Assembly: GCA_004369085.1 (NCBI GenBank)
Contig: ML210448.1
Location: forward strand, 5,987-26,763
Reading direction: 5' to 3'
DNA length: 20,777 nt
Source: Coprinopsis marcescibilis
Taxonomy: Eukaryota > Basidiomycota > Agaricomycetes > Agaricales > Psathyrellaceae
A model generated the notes under the pieces. The model was given only the letters and a program-made list of their open reading frames with translations, was not told where the DNA came from and did not search any database. Numbering within the stretch: position 1 is the stretch's first letter; every line of letters starts with the position of its first letter. Shown here in pieces: positions 1 through 9,840 of the stretch. Both the position numbers and the translations under genes were made by a program.

Positions 1-434
1 TTCTTTTTTGGTGTGTCTTATTACTTCATGGTGTGTCTTAATTGTGAGCACCCATCTTATTTTGCATCTTAATTTTTCTGACTGGAGTCTTATTTCGTGG
101 CGCGCCTAATTTCGCAGCTTCCGCTCTTATTCATGGCGCGCCTAATTTCGTAGTGTCTTATTTGTTCCGCCTATCTTATTTTGCGGTGCGTCTTAATTGC
201 ATGCGCGCATCTTATTTTGTGGCGCGTCCCAACGATTTTGTAGCATCTTATTTAGAATGTATGCACTTATTTGGTAGAATATCTTAATTGATTATTGCAT
301 GGATTATCTTATTTCGTGAATCGTGGCACATTTTAATTGCACACAAGTGTCTTATTTGAGTATGAGAGAAATGATATTAAGACAAATAATAAGACACGCA
401 TTATCTTAACTTACAGAGGTGCAATTGTCTTAAC
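1..434. repeat. Degenerate array of alternating TCTTATTT / TCTTAATT motifs
   Basis: About 20 short motifs of two kinds recur every 12-30 bases. TCTTATT(T) begins at 16, 55, 88, 125, 156, 174, 210, 246, 307 and 350. TCTTAATT or CCTAATTT begins at 36, 67, 105, 141, 191 and 282, with a variant at 331. The two kinds mostly alternate. A 17-bp stretch, TGGCGCGCCTAATTTCG, is repeated perfectly at 98-114 and 134-150, giving a two-motif unit of about 36 bp. Near the right end two motifs are inverted (376-382 and 388-394), and GTGTCTTATT (348-357) faces its reverse complement at 388-397. The array runs off the left edge. Such arrays resemble transposase-binding subterminal repeats of large DNA transposons, but that assignment is inference. 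Confidence 0.7.
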
Positions 435-1063
435 AAAATGGACTGTGCTTTATCTCAGATGGCAGCATATGCGCGATTGTCGCCGATCTGACTTTATCTG
501 GAGATGGAGACAACACTGTGGGTCCTACAGAATCACCCAGCTCGCCGTCTCCAGCTAGTGGACTGCTACCATGTACTTCAAACACCCCGACGTCTATGTT
601 CTTACTAAGTAAAAACATACATGCACTGTGTTTAATTCTTCGGACAACAAGTCGGCTGTTTCTGTTTAAAAGTGTTCTTGGTGTTTGGACTCAGATGGGG
701 GAGGGGGGCTGGATAGCACTGTACTATTCAAACAGGAGGGCAGGCTGGGAAGAATGAAGGAGTTAATGTGAGTGCTTTTAAACCAAGTCCATAGGGTTAC
801 AGACTAAGTCTTCCCTTCAACAGATATTGAAGTTGCGAAACACTAACACATAGCTTAATGACCTCAATGTTATATCTAATCGAGTATATGAATGTAAGCA
901 ATTAGAAGAGTCCTGGCTCTGAGTAGCATCTGTGTCAACGCTAAGATTCTGTCTATGTTCAGTGGTGGTGACCCAAGTACTATTATGATTCTCCCCTTTT
1001 CTCCCCCTCCATATGGTTCTTTATTGTTTTTGGCCACCTTGTCGATACCCGCCGTTTCAACTA
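435..1063. other. Unassigned region right of the repeat array
   Basis: No gene is recognised. A plus-strand frame stays open from about 434 to 757, and its first 60 codons are rich in Ser, Pro, Thr and Gly (for example SPSSPSPASG). The rest of that frame looks non-coding. It begins right at the edge of the motif array, so it may be part of the same element. Around 760-1060 the sequence is AT-rich with pyrimidine runs near 990-1010 and no credible frame. Confidence 0.3.
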
Positions 1064-1455
1064 CATGGACACCACTGAAGCGGCCTTATGTGAGCTCAGC
1101 ACTGTAAGCTCTTGCAGACCCGTCCCAGAGGCTGAAGTAAGGGTCGGTAGGACGATCAACTGGGATCGTATCCCTCCTGGAGCCTGCTTGGACTGCGTGC
1201 GGAGGACCATGAGCAGGAACACTATCCCTGTTCAAGCCAGATCAAGGTTAGCCACTCTCAATCAGTCCAGCAGGAGCATGGAGAACTAGTGACAAAGGAC
1301 TCACCAATCATTGGCAGTAGCATGTCAAAAAACACCACCTGTGCAGGATGCTTGAAGAAGTACAAGAAGAGCAGTGTTATTTGCTGCAGGAGGTAGAGTG
1401 CCACACTCTCTATAACAATCCTTGTCACCCGGACAAGGGTGATGTTTTCGCCATA
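1064..1455 (+). other. Possible short coding remnants upstream of the helicase
   Basis: Two plus-strand frames look more protein-like than chance. One runs from about 1156 to 1395 and ends in a Cys/Lys-rich tail (TCAGCLKKYKKSSVICC). The other runs from about 1345 to 1452 with a Glu/Gln-rich start (MLEEVQEEQCYLLQEVE). Neither has a convincing start or a family I recognise. They may be exons of a gene carried by the same element as the helicase, or chance. No splice model is claimed. Confidence 0.2.
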
Positions 1456-1608
1456 TGCCTATAGACTGATAGCGCAGTTTTTGCAGTGCTGCTGGTGGAT
1501 CCAGTACATGATGAGGCCTGTGGAGAGTGCATATTTGCTGACTTTGAGTGGAAACGGGATGCTGTAGACAGGTGTTACTTGGGCAACGGTGATGAGGGAT
1601 GGATTTAG

Positions 1609-2211
1609 AGTGAAAGTCATTGTGTAAATTCCGATGCCTGGATGTTGTGCATTGTAAGCTTGGTATTCTACAGTATAGATGAAGTGATGGACAGTGAAGG
1701 TAATCCCTGTTTCACAAATGGGGTCCCTCCCAAAGTCCTTCATTCTCTTGATGCTGGAAAATTTCCACCAGGCAAGCTCCATTTAAAAGTGGGGTGCCCT
1801 ATCATGCTCCTCTGCAACCTATCCTCCACAGCTGGACTGTGCACTGGCACATGTCAAATTGTGTGACAAATGGCACAGCACATGATCAAGGTTCAAGTCC
1901 TTTATGGTGAGATTGCCTTGATACCCCGGATATCACTTATTCCTCAAGAGTCTGCAGTGGAGCTCCCAGTCAAAATCAAGTGCCACCAGTTCCCTGTTCA
2001 ACTGGCATTTGCTCTCACAATCAATAAAGCACAGGGTCAATCAGTTCAATGGGTTGGGCTCAATATGCAGGCACCTGTATTTGGACATGGTCAGCTCTAT
2101 GTTGCACTGTCTGGAGCTACTTTATGAAACTGCATTCATGTGTTAAAGGGCCATGATGACATTGATTCGTCTGTATGAAATGTAGTATATCCTGATGTAT
2201 TGCTTGAATAG
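1609..2211 (+). pseudogene. PIF1-like (Helitron) helicase, C-terminal fragment, broken
   Basis: This is the last ~200 codons of a PIF1-family SF1 DNA helicase of the kind that forms the C-terminal half of Helitron Rep-Hel proteins. Clear family landmarks are FPPGKLHLKVGCPIMLLCNL (about 1759-1818), FPVQLAFALTINKAQGQS and GHGQLYVALS near the C-terminus. The ATP-binding Walker A region and everything upstream are missing, so it is heavily 5'-truncated. The frame is continuous but carries three TGA stops (1864-1866, 2125-2127, 2176-2178) where the family usually has arginine or a similar residue. It then ends at TAG 2209-2211 after VVYPDVLLE. It is certainly non-functional. Chromosomal Pif1 is less likely than a transposon copy, given the wording and surroundings. 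Confidence 0.85.
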
Positions 2212-2221
2212 CTTACATTAG

Positions 2222-3746
2222 GAGAGGTGGGGTATCTGAAACCCATCTCCAGCACTATTTGGAGGCCCTTTCCCCTGTGGACTCCCCTCAAGCTTTTCCC
2301 CTTGTGGCATCAGTAAGTACCTCAATTTGCACCTTCATTATACACACCATTGAATTTGGTTTATTTCTTTAGGTTTGCAAATTTACAGAAAACACAAAGA
2401 AGTGCCCACTCATAACTCCCAGTCTGAAGTCTGATGACTATCAGTTGGTAGGTGATATTCATATGGTGAGTGATATAGAAGACATTTTGGGATTCATATA
2501 GGTTCTCATCTGTTCTTTTTAGCTTATTCCTATCAGAAACTGGGAAGAAACAGTGGATCCTCAGTGCAGTCTTCTGCATGTTACACTTTTGGGTGCAATT
2601 GATAGAATCGAAGAGAACAAGAGCAGCATTACTGTTCAAGTGACCTTTGACTCCTACTTTAAGATTCTTGAAGGGACAGCTACAATGCCTGCTACAGTAG
2701 TTGTGAATCTCACCTCACCACATTGGAGACCACCGTCTCCTTACAACAAGTGGTGTGCACCAATCCTTGTAGAGACTGGGTCTTGGCTGCAACCAGCAAA
2801 GCCCATCTCTGTTCTCTCATCAAGATGCATCTCACATCCAACAGTGCCAACATGGTGCAATCATTTAGGCACCTGATCACATGACCACTGAAACTTCAAG
2901 ATTCCCACCCATTACAAGCATCCAATCCCCTTTCAAGCCACATCTTTGCCCCAAAACACCTCAGCTCCACTCTTTCGATCATCAGACACCATATTTGGGT
3001 TTCATCTTGCTTCCGAGCACCCAACAAAGCCCAGAATTGGCTTAGTGCATGGGAGACTGACCTTGAAGACTCAAAATACATGATACCCAGCAAAGATTTC
3101 ACTTGTAAATTTATTCCTTGTTGCATCTACACCCATATGTAGGGTTCCATGTTGCTTGTACAAACATTCTAGAGCTTCTTGCCTCAATTTTCCCAATTTT
3201 ATTATTATTTATTTATCTAGACAGCTCTAGTTTACCTCAAGTCCTACCTACTACACTTCAAGCAAATCTTTACTCTTCCAAAGCCACTGTGCTTTCACTG
3301 ATCTGTTCCAGCCAGCAGAACCGAGCTTCTCTCTCTTCAAGATCCACTACAACTTCAAGACTTACCTGTGATTGGTCTGACTTGTGATCTGAGCCAGTCA
3401 AGCACCCTCTCACATCACACAAAGAATCTCTCTTCACCCTCAAACCGGGCACATACATCATTGTTTCAGGTTTGCTTACAGGTATCTTCCATGACAGTAA
3501 TGACAAGGTTGAATGATTCAGGGTTGATGCAGATAATGTGGTTCTGCTTGGTTGCACACCTGTACCAGCCTTTAATTTGAGTAAGTCCTACAGTATATTC
3601 TGTCTTACCCTCCATTAAAATGCTTAGATTTAGCCAACTCTCCTTTGAAGGACAGCAAAGAGGGTGATTCCCCAAGCAGTCTGAAATTCTGTTTTAATTC
3701 TTACAAGCAAGCTTGCATGGACTCTAGTGCACCATTGAGTTCCTAA
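2222..3746 (+). pseudogene. Broken multi-exon gene with OB-fold-like segment, split by a solo LTR
   Basis: I do not recognise a named family. A reading frame can be followed over introns 2313-2372 (60 bp), 2448-2522 (75 bp) and 3581-3627 (47 bp), all GT...AG and all preserving the frame. Exon 3 (2523-2767) is interrupted by the LTR at 2768-3436. Removing the LTR and one copy of the 4-base flank restores the frame exactly (reading ...CAPILKPGTYIIVSGLLTG...). The segment GTYIIVSGLLTG followed by FRVDADNVVLLG resembles beta-strand pairs of OB-fold single-strand DNA-binding proteins; this is inference. One TGA stop (3514-3516) sits where arginine fits. The last exon is Ser/Lys-rich and ends at TAA 3744-3746. 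No start codon is found, so the 5' end is missing or lies in an unseen exon. It sits 10 bases after the helicase stop, same strand, and may belong to the same element. Confidence 0.55.
2768..3436. mobile_element. Solo LTR, family A, copy 1 (669 bp)
   Basis: The element begins TGTAGAGACTGGG and ends CTCTCTTCA, so it has TG...CA ends with imperfect 8-base inverted termini (TGTAGAGA / TCTCTTCA). Flanks are TCCT (2764-2767) and CCCT (3437-3440), a 4-base target duplication with one change. It matches the reverse complement of 9841-10573 closely over its whole length, roughly 85-90% by eye, and lacks about 60 bp present there. No internal retrotransposon genes lie next to it, so it is a solo LTR. 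Transcription direction is not determined. Confidence 0.85.
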
Positions 3747-3881
3747 TATTAGTTTACCATGATTACACTGTTATTTCCTTTCAAATTCCAACTGAAATTT
3801 ACACTGTGCTTTTCTCTCTAAATTTGTTTCATGCTATGCACATCACTCCTGTGTGGAGCACAGGTAAGCTGCTAGTAATAT

Positions 3882-5839
3882 TCACATAACATTGAAGTAC
3901 ATACTGTCTGCCAAGAATGTTGTAGATAAGCCCTCACAAGGACTGCCAGTACCTAACCTCCCTTGTTCATCTACTCCATTTACCCTCCCAACCTGTTTAG
4001 AACCTTTCTTCATGCTTTCTACACACTGATCAACAACTACATTAGAGACATCCCATAGAACTAGATGTATAGACCCAAAGATAATCTACCCCACACTAAT
4101 AATAGAGTCTCTCACAAGGATCTTATCTCTCTTCCTCACATTATTGTATTCCTGTGCATCCATCACTCACACCAGAATACCACTGTGCAGAGTCCCTTGC
4201 AGCCTATACTGTTCAATACCAAGCTATAACATCATAGCTTGGACACCTACAAGTTACATTGAACGCACAAGCAATTCTTACCTATGAGATCCAACACAAC
4301 ATCCTTGAGTGGATTCCATGTACCTGCCACATCATCGACTGTGATGTGGGAAGCTTTGAGCAAAAGTTGCAGCACACGGAAAGGGTTAGAGTTTGGCTGG
4401 GAAATGACTGCTGTAAAGCTATTGATTCCTAGTAACTCCAGGGGGTTCTAAGGTAGCTACAAGGGTTCCTTTATATACTCTAAAAAGACCAAAATATTAT
4501 ATAAGATGGATATATAAGAAAAAAGCTGCAAAGTGGCATTCAGCAAACAAGAGGCTATAAGTAAATACATATCAACACAGAAATCAAGAGTCAATGATAA
4601 TCTAGGCAACTGCTACAAATTCCCTCCAACCATACAGAGATGGATGGTTTTATTTTCAATCTACATGCCAATATCAGTATCATCTATGGTGCTAGAGAAG
4701 GATTCAACAATAGAAGGTAAGGAAATAGTGATGGTTTCTCCTTCAGCAGGAGTGTTAGGAGGCATGTGGGTGACAAGGGCCACAGAAGACAAATTGGAAG
4801 GCACAGAAGGAGAGTTGTTACAAGGTGAGTAATGGAAATGGAGTTGTTGGCTGAAGAACTACTGGAATACACAGTCAATAGGGATGGAAAGATTGACTGC
4901 TAAGCTGACGACTGTCTAAACTACAGTGGACACCTCCTCAACCTTCTTGGGCTCCTCCTCAACCCTATTGACTGCAACCGGAACAGCATCGACTGCCCCC
5001 ATTGGCTTTAACAACACAATATACCCTTGCATTACTTGCATGCTTACAATCCCATTATCCCCCCTCCCAAAACAAGTATTGAAATTGGAAAACTTCTTGG
5101 CAAGGCAGACATTACACCTTTTTTGGGACCAGAAAGTCTTGACCAAAATAGCATCGGAAATGAGCTTGGCCCCCGCAATTTGAGCATCAAAGGTCTTATC
5201 AGTGTATGGTGGCTTCCCTACAGCATTGATGGTGTTAATGAAGTAGAGGATGCGATGTTGGAGGACATGATCGATCTTGAAGTGCTTGTCCATGTTCATG
5301 GGGTAAAGCTCCTTAACGAAGAGATCCCAGTTATAGAGTTTGACCTAAACAATCATCAGCACCGATACTTGCCAGACCAGCACTTCACTCACTATATGAA
5401 CTGATGCAGTGTTTATGACATCAGTTGCATTTTCATCATAGTAGACAGCATCAAGAGCTGCTGGATGAGTAAGCCTTGGATGTGTTCAGTGGTTGAAGTG
5501 TGGACGTGGATGATAGACATGTTGGGTCTGGTTTCTGATTGGTACACTCTTGCCCCCTCCCCCTTTTATTTCATATTTCACCATAGTGTTGCCTCTTTTT
5601 TTAGGATTTGCATTTTTTTTCTTATTTGGACTTGAAATTTTATCTTCCCTGCCTCATGCTCTATGAGAGGCTTTGCTTGCACTGTCTCCTGCAGAGACAG
5701 TACAAAAAGTCCCTGGGATATGTAGAGGACATGTCTTGCCTCCGGGAGCTCAATTTGCCCTCTCACATGACCACCAAACCTTTATCCTTGCACATGACTG
5801 TTTTATTCCATTGCATCTCCTTTTTTGGACTCCACCTAC
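3882..5839 (-). pseudogene. Broken multi-exon gene of unknown function
   Basis: No family recognised. On the minus strand a frame runs from about 5839 to 5393, through a 48-bp intron (5392-5345, GTGAGT...TTTAG), then continues from 5344 to about 4640. The N-terminus is Cys-rich (RRCNGIKQSC, WWSCERAN, GGKTCPLH), followed by a basic nuclear-localisation-like stretch (NKKKNANPKKRG). The middle has a well-conserved-looking region (HFKIDHVLQHRILYF, KPPYTDKTFDAQIAGAKLIS, SQKRCNVCLAKKF). A Val/Glu/Lys hinge and a Ser/Pro/Thr-rich tail follow. Two further likely exons are 4445-4282 (includes GTWNPLKDVVLDLI, with a GTAAGA donor after it) and 4085-3882, though their joining is unresolved. Stops TGA at 5750-5752, 5654-5656 and 5486-5488, and TAG at 4916-4918, break it. 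It is convergent with the OB-like gene, tails 135 bp apart. Confidence 0.5.
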
Positions 5840-6465
5840 CTATATTTAGACATACTGTACTTGGATGGTAGAACGAGATTCTTTGTACCCCATCAAAACT
5901 CTTAGTTAGGTGCAATCAAAGGCCTAACAAGTTTATTTGTATCTTTTTAGCATGGACCACCCCTGTTTAGTATAAAAACCAATACATTCACCTTGAGACT
6001 CCTTAGCTTCTTACCAGTGGGTAGTTAAGTTCAATACCATCATGTTTTGTGCCCCCAAGTCTCTCTTTGCCTTGTTTCTATCGCTTTTCTGCTTTTTTCT
6101 CTACTTGCTCTCCCTTCTCTCTCTATACCTGTGGTGTCTGCAGTCCTTTGTGTGGGACTCTCCAATATTGTTGCAATTCATTGTATTGTCTTGTAAGCCT
6201 TAGTGAAGGCCATTGTTGTGCTAACCTGTTGTTTTCCTTGCATTCTAGCTCCCAACTCTCACCAACTAGGTTCCCAGTTCACAAGCACCCACATTGGATC
6301 GCTTTGCACAGCACTTTAGTGCCTGTGCACCCCTGGTCAATTATTCCCTGTTCTGAACACTTGCACAACTATACAAGTTGCAGCGTTGATGCGCCCTGTA
6401 TGTGTGGGACCCCTAAAAATTGCATAAAGTATATTTTACAAGTTGCACTTAGCCCAAAAATGTGA
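5840..6465. other. Non-coding region, TATA-like and pyrimidine-rich
   Basis: No gene is supported. A TATA-like TATAAAAACC lies at about 5971-5980 and a long pyrimidine-rich run at about 6055-6130. A plus-strand frame from 6049 to 6465 is open but made of Ser/Cys/Leu/Phe from CT-rich sequence, with no protein-like pattern. The layout would fit an LTR or promoter remnant, but no TG...CA ends or duplication could be fixed. Confidence 0.35.
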
Positions 6466-7168
6466 AACCTGTCATATAGACTACAACAGGTATATTCTAA
6501 ACAAATGCCACTACCCCAGTATGAAGGGGCACCAAGGGTTGAGACTTAGAACAGAGGTTGTCAACTAACACCACCAGAATGAAGGAATATAGTCAGAGAA
6601 CTATCATCGATCATTGTCATCCATACAAGTCAAAGTTATGCACTCTGAATTAAAAACCAACATTGATAATAGTGACTTAGCACAAGAGTTACTATTACAT
6701 GGACGTGTATAATACATCCGCTAGTGCCATGACACAACTCAATACTCAGAACAAACGATGGTATTTCTTGTAAAATGAAATGTACTAGCCAGGACTCGAA
6801 CCCCAGACCTACACATTAAACTCAGCAAATGCCAAGTATAAGTGCTTAGAGTGTATAGTCAAAAGGACTTACAAGAATCGACGCCCATTGCTAAGACAAT
6901 ACGAGCACAAGTTACCCTACCACGGGGCCACAGAAAGATGACGAAGAAAGCGAGGATTCGCCAAGATAAGATAACAAACTGGACATGTGCCTAGGTTGCG
7001 GATGACAAAGTCAAGACTTAGGTAGACTCATAATTCTCGTCAAGCACTGCCATGTACCAAGACTGAGTCTAAAACACTCGATAGCCAATCACCTCATCTA
7101 TACTGTAACCTAGACTCGGAGGATTAGACAAAAAGCTCTCAACTGGTGCCATATGGGACTCAACTCCC

Positions 7169-7193
7169 GATGGGAATATTCAACCTTCCCATC
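7169..7193. repeat. Perfect 8-bp hairpin
   Basis: GATGGGAA (7169-7176) faces TTCCCATC (7186-7193) across a 9-base loop. It lies just left of the primer-binding-site-like string. Function unknown; it may be a secondary-structure element of an LTR or simple chance. Confidence 0.4.
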
Positions 7194-7229
7194 AGAATCG
7201 AACCTATATCCACACACGCCATTTCAACT

Positions 7230-7243
7230 TGGCGCCCGGAACC
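7230..7243 (+). other. Candidate retrotransposon primer-binding site
   Basis: TGGCGCCCGGAACC begins with TGG and is complementary to a tRNA-like 3' end (GGTTCCGGGCGCCA). This is the usual form of a retroelement primer-binding site and resembles the tRNA-Lys type with one extra C. It follows TTCA after three bases, as an LTR end would. No plus-strand gag follows it, so the element, if real, has lost its coding part. A conflicting reading treats this as the start of a minus-strand LTR. Confidence 0.25.
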
Positions 7244-8000
7244 ATGATACACTTTCCCTTTTGTCTGATCTCTTTCCCTTTTTATCTTGTTTAGACTTGT
7301 AGCTTAAAATTAGTTTGTATTTATTTGATTGTAGACCACTGCTTAGCCAAACACCATTTTTGTATAAAAGCTAGGTAGAATTGGTCCAATATACGCTAGA
7401 TATTGCCTGGTTCACTGCTGTGACCTTGAGTTAACCGCCGACGGCATTACTTGAGTCCCCACTGACCTTAGATAGTCTCTAAGAATGAAAATGTAGAGTC
7501 GAGAGTTTAAAACCAATACAATCGTGATTTATTGTGATTATTGTGACCATTGAGAGTTTAAGACCCCTTTCCATGTCCGACTGAGTGTTTTAAAGATCCT
7601 CGAGTGTTTAAGTTGTGTTTAAGCAAGCTTTAGTGTTATTACACAAATAGTGCTAGTGACTGTACTCTAGCTAAAGGCTACATTCGGTCTTTGCCCTTCC
7701 AGGCCTTTATAAAAACCATGTTACCCATATAACAAACCCATAAAACCCTAAAAAAACTGTCTGTAACAAGTTATACACTTCACTAAGCGCCATTTACCTC
7801 GTCGAACATTTAGTTCCACTTGGCAACCCCCAAAACAACCCGCAGGAGCCAACTACGAGCACTAGAATATGCATATCATTTGTCCAAACCTACGATGAAC
7901 TTAACTACACTGTTTGTCTTCGACACTAGGTGATTTGGTTGGGTTTTTGTTGTTGTGTTGTGTGTTTTGTGTGTTTCTGCTGCTCAGCCGTTAGCATTGC

Positions 8001-8559
8001 ATCAGCGTCTACACCTGACTGACTGAAGTTTGGGATCAGTGTATCTGGAAACAATAGGGTACATGTTGAAGTCAAGGATGTTGGCTGCCGGGAGTGTGAC
8101 TAGCATTGTTTCAGCATTTGGCAGTGTCATGAGCAATGTACAGACAGATAGTGCAAGGGTGGTATGTTTGTTTATGTCTGAATTTGTTAGTGAGCTCACA
8201 GAGGTTTGAATCAGAATTGAACTTCAAACCAGCAATGCAGGGTGTGATGTATGGTCCAGTGTTGGCTCAACTCTTGGAGAAGTTGGGCATAGTGAGGTAT
8301 TCTCCAAGGTAATAGTGGTGGTGAGTGTGAACTTGAGGTGTCAAAGGCCTAAATCTAACATCTGGTTGTCTAGTCTTGCTGTTCCAGTTGTGCTTTCATC
8401 CTTGAGGCAATTGGAAATGGTGAGGATGAGTTTTGGAGGAGGTAGGTGGTTGGTCATGGCATTCTTGGCTAAGGAATTTTCAGTAGCTGCAAGAGATGGA
8501 TGAATTTGTTAAGGGAGGTGAGAAATGAGAGGAAGGAAGTGGTCGACATTTTATAGGAT
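8001..8559 (-). other. Probable 3' tail of the gypsy element
   Basis: Minus-strand frames carry on in pieces past the integrase C-terminus, but no conserved domain is seen. It may be the end of pol or untranslated sequence before the 3' LTR. CpG is scarce, as in the rest of the gypsy element. Confidence 0.3.
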
Positions 8560-9778
8560 TACTAGGTCCCAAAATGTCAATATTTCCAAGGAGGACTTGA
8601 TTGTCTACCTCCTTTGGATCACTGCTTCCTTCGGACAGCCAGGAGATCTTGGTTGCTCCCAGTGCTTTGAAGTATTGGTCCAACATAGTAGGGGTGCAAT
8701 ATCTTATGGTATGTGAACTATGTTGAATCTCCTGATTTCCAGATTACCTTGAACACAGCATTTTCTTTTGTGCCAGTGTTTGATTCAATTCACTCCACAG
8801 CCTATTCCTGTTCTGGTTTGTTGGTCTCCCAGATTTGGTTGTCTAACCTTCCTGGGAAGAGACAATTATTGTTTGGTACATGTATATGGAAAGACATTGT
8901 GAGCTCTGCATTTTTGCAGGTTATCTGATAAACCAACTCAATATAAGTTGTTCCCAAAATCTTTGAGAATCAGGTATGGACCAATGTACTTTGGCACCAA
9001 TTTACATGTATATCCTTTGGAAAAGGTGATGTTGTTTGTAGAGATATAAACAAGATGCTTTTCAACAAATGGGGTGAGTTGCCAACATCTGTTTGCTGCT
9101 CTTGTCTGTTTGACACAAGTGGCAAATATGCTGTCATGAGCTGATATAATTGCAGATTTGATTTTCTGTGCAAAAACTTGAACACCAGGATACTTGTTCT
9201 TGTCAGGTGAGTCCCCAAATCATAGATCTGGGTATTCTTCCATTTTTCAAGAAGAAAAGTGCATATCCAGTACTCCCTGACCTAGCCAAGGATTGCAAAC
9301 TCAATGGCAGGTAACTTTGCCACCTAGTCCTTTTGATTAGGGTTAATCAATTGGTGAATCATCTGGGTGAGTGTATGGTTTGCTCTTTCAGTGGATCTGC
9401 CCAATTCAGGGTGGTAGGTGCTTGACATGTGAAGCTTTGTCCTGATCAGAGAATGTAGGTGTTTCCAAAATAAACTTGTGGACAACATGTCTCAATCACT
9501 GACAATTGAACAAGGTGAGCCATGATGTTTATAGACTTCAGCAAAGACTAACTCCACAACTTCTTTAACCATATAGTTTGTTTTGTTTGGCACCAAGTGG
9601 ACCATTCAGGTAAGTAAGTTGATAATAACTGTAATACTATCATAACTTGAATCTCTGTCTTTAGATTCTAGTAATGGACTCACGAAGTTGATTCTTATTG
9701 CATCCCAAGGTTGGGTAGGTACCAATAAAGGATTAAGCAAGCCATAAGGCTTCTGGTTTCAGGGTTTCAGGTGCTTAC
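8560..9778 (-). pseudogene. Gypsy integrase core and C-terminal domain, broken
   Basis: The minus-strand reading starts after the zinc finger with QKPYGLLNPLLVPTQPWDAI. The DDE core follows. The first catalytic Asp is replaced by Asn (INFV, codon 9687-9689; families have DFV), the second is in SD-stop-D (TGA at 9492-9494), and the Glu is in STERANHTL after MSSTYHPELG. Downstream is PGVQVFAQKIKSAIISAHDS, then the GPY/F motif KLVPKYIGPYLILKD (8971-9003 covers KLVPKYIGPYL). Next come HVPNNNCLFPGRLDNQIW and LDQYFKALGATKISWLSEGS near 8600-8686. At least two frameshifts and seven or more stops separate these blocks. The gene integrated the element's cDNA into chromatin; this copy cannot. Confidence 0.88.
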
Positions 9779-9840
9779 AGGTAATGCTATGATCATTTAT
9801 GCTTACTACCATATGATTATGATATACCACATGTATACCT

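Larger units (their letters stand above)
6466..8000. other. Non-coding region with LTR-like and tRNA-like landmarks
   Basis: No reading frame of note. Visible landmarks are TATAAAAGCTAGG at about 7363-7375, a primer-binding-site-like string at 7230-7243, an 8-bp hairpin at 7169-7193, and two minus-strand matches to the Pol III B box (6792-6802, 7194-7204). At about 7252-7275 the minus strand reads as a purine run ending just before TGTATC, which could be a polypurine tract next to an LTR. Since gypsy lies to the right on the minus strand, its 3' LTR is expected somewhere here. I could not fix its edges. Confidence 0.4.

Noticed and set aside
1..434. CRISPR-like array
   Set aside because: Repeats are only 7-10 bases, degenerate, with no uniform spacers, and the window is fungal.
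1459..1782. 107-codon minus-strand open frame overlapping the helicase
   Set aside because: Its right part is antisense to the clearly coding helicase frame, and its left part shows no conserved pattern or start context.
3270..3557. Minus-strand frame similar to a plus-strand frame at 9771-10007
   Set aside because: The similarity comes from the shared LTR sequence; the frames are open by chance and do not form a conserved protein.
6049..6465. 138-codon plus-strand open frame
   Set aside because: It comes from CT-rich sequence, is dominated by Ser, Cys, Leu and Phe, and shows no domain or splice context.
6770..6870. Minus-strand tRNA gene
   Set aside because: A B-box match is present, but acceptor, D and anticodon stems cannot be formed and the T-stem itself is poor.
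1609..9500. TGA as a recoded arginine or other sense codon
   Set aside because: TAG and TAA stops and frameshifts occur in the same elements, and the intact ankyrin gene uses TGA as its terminator. Decay explains it better.
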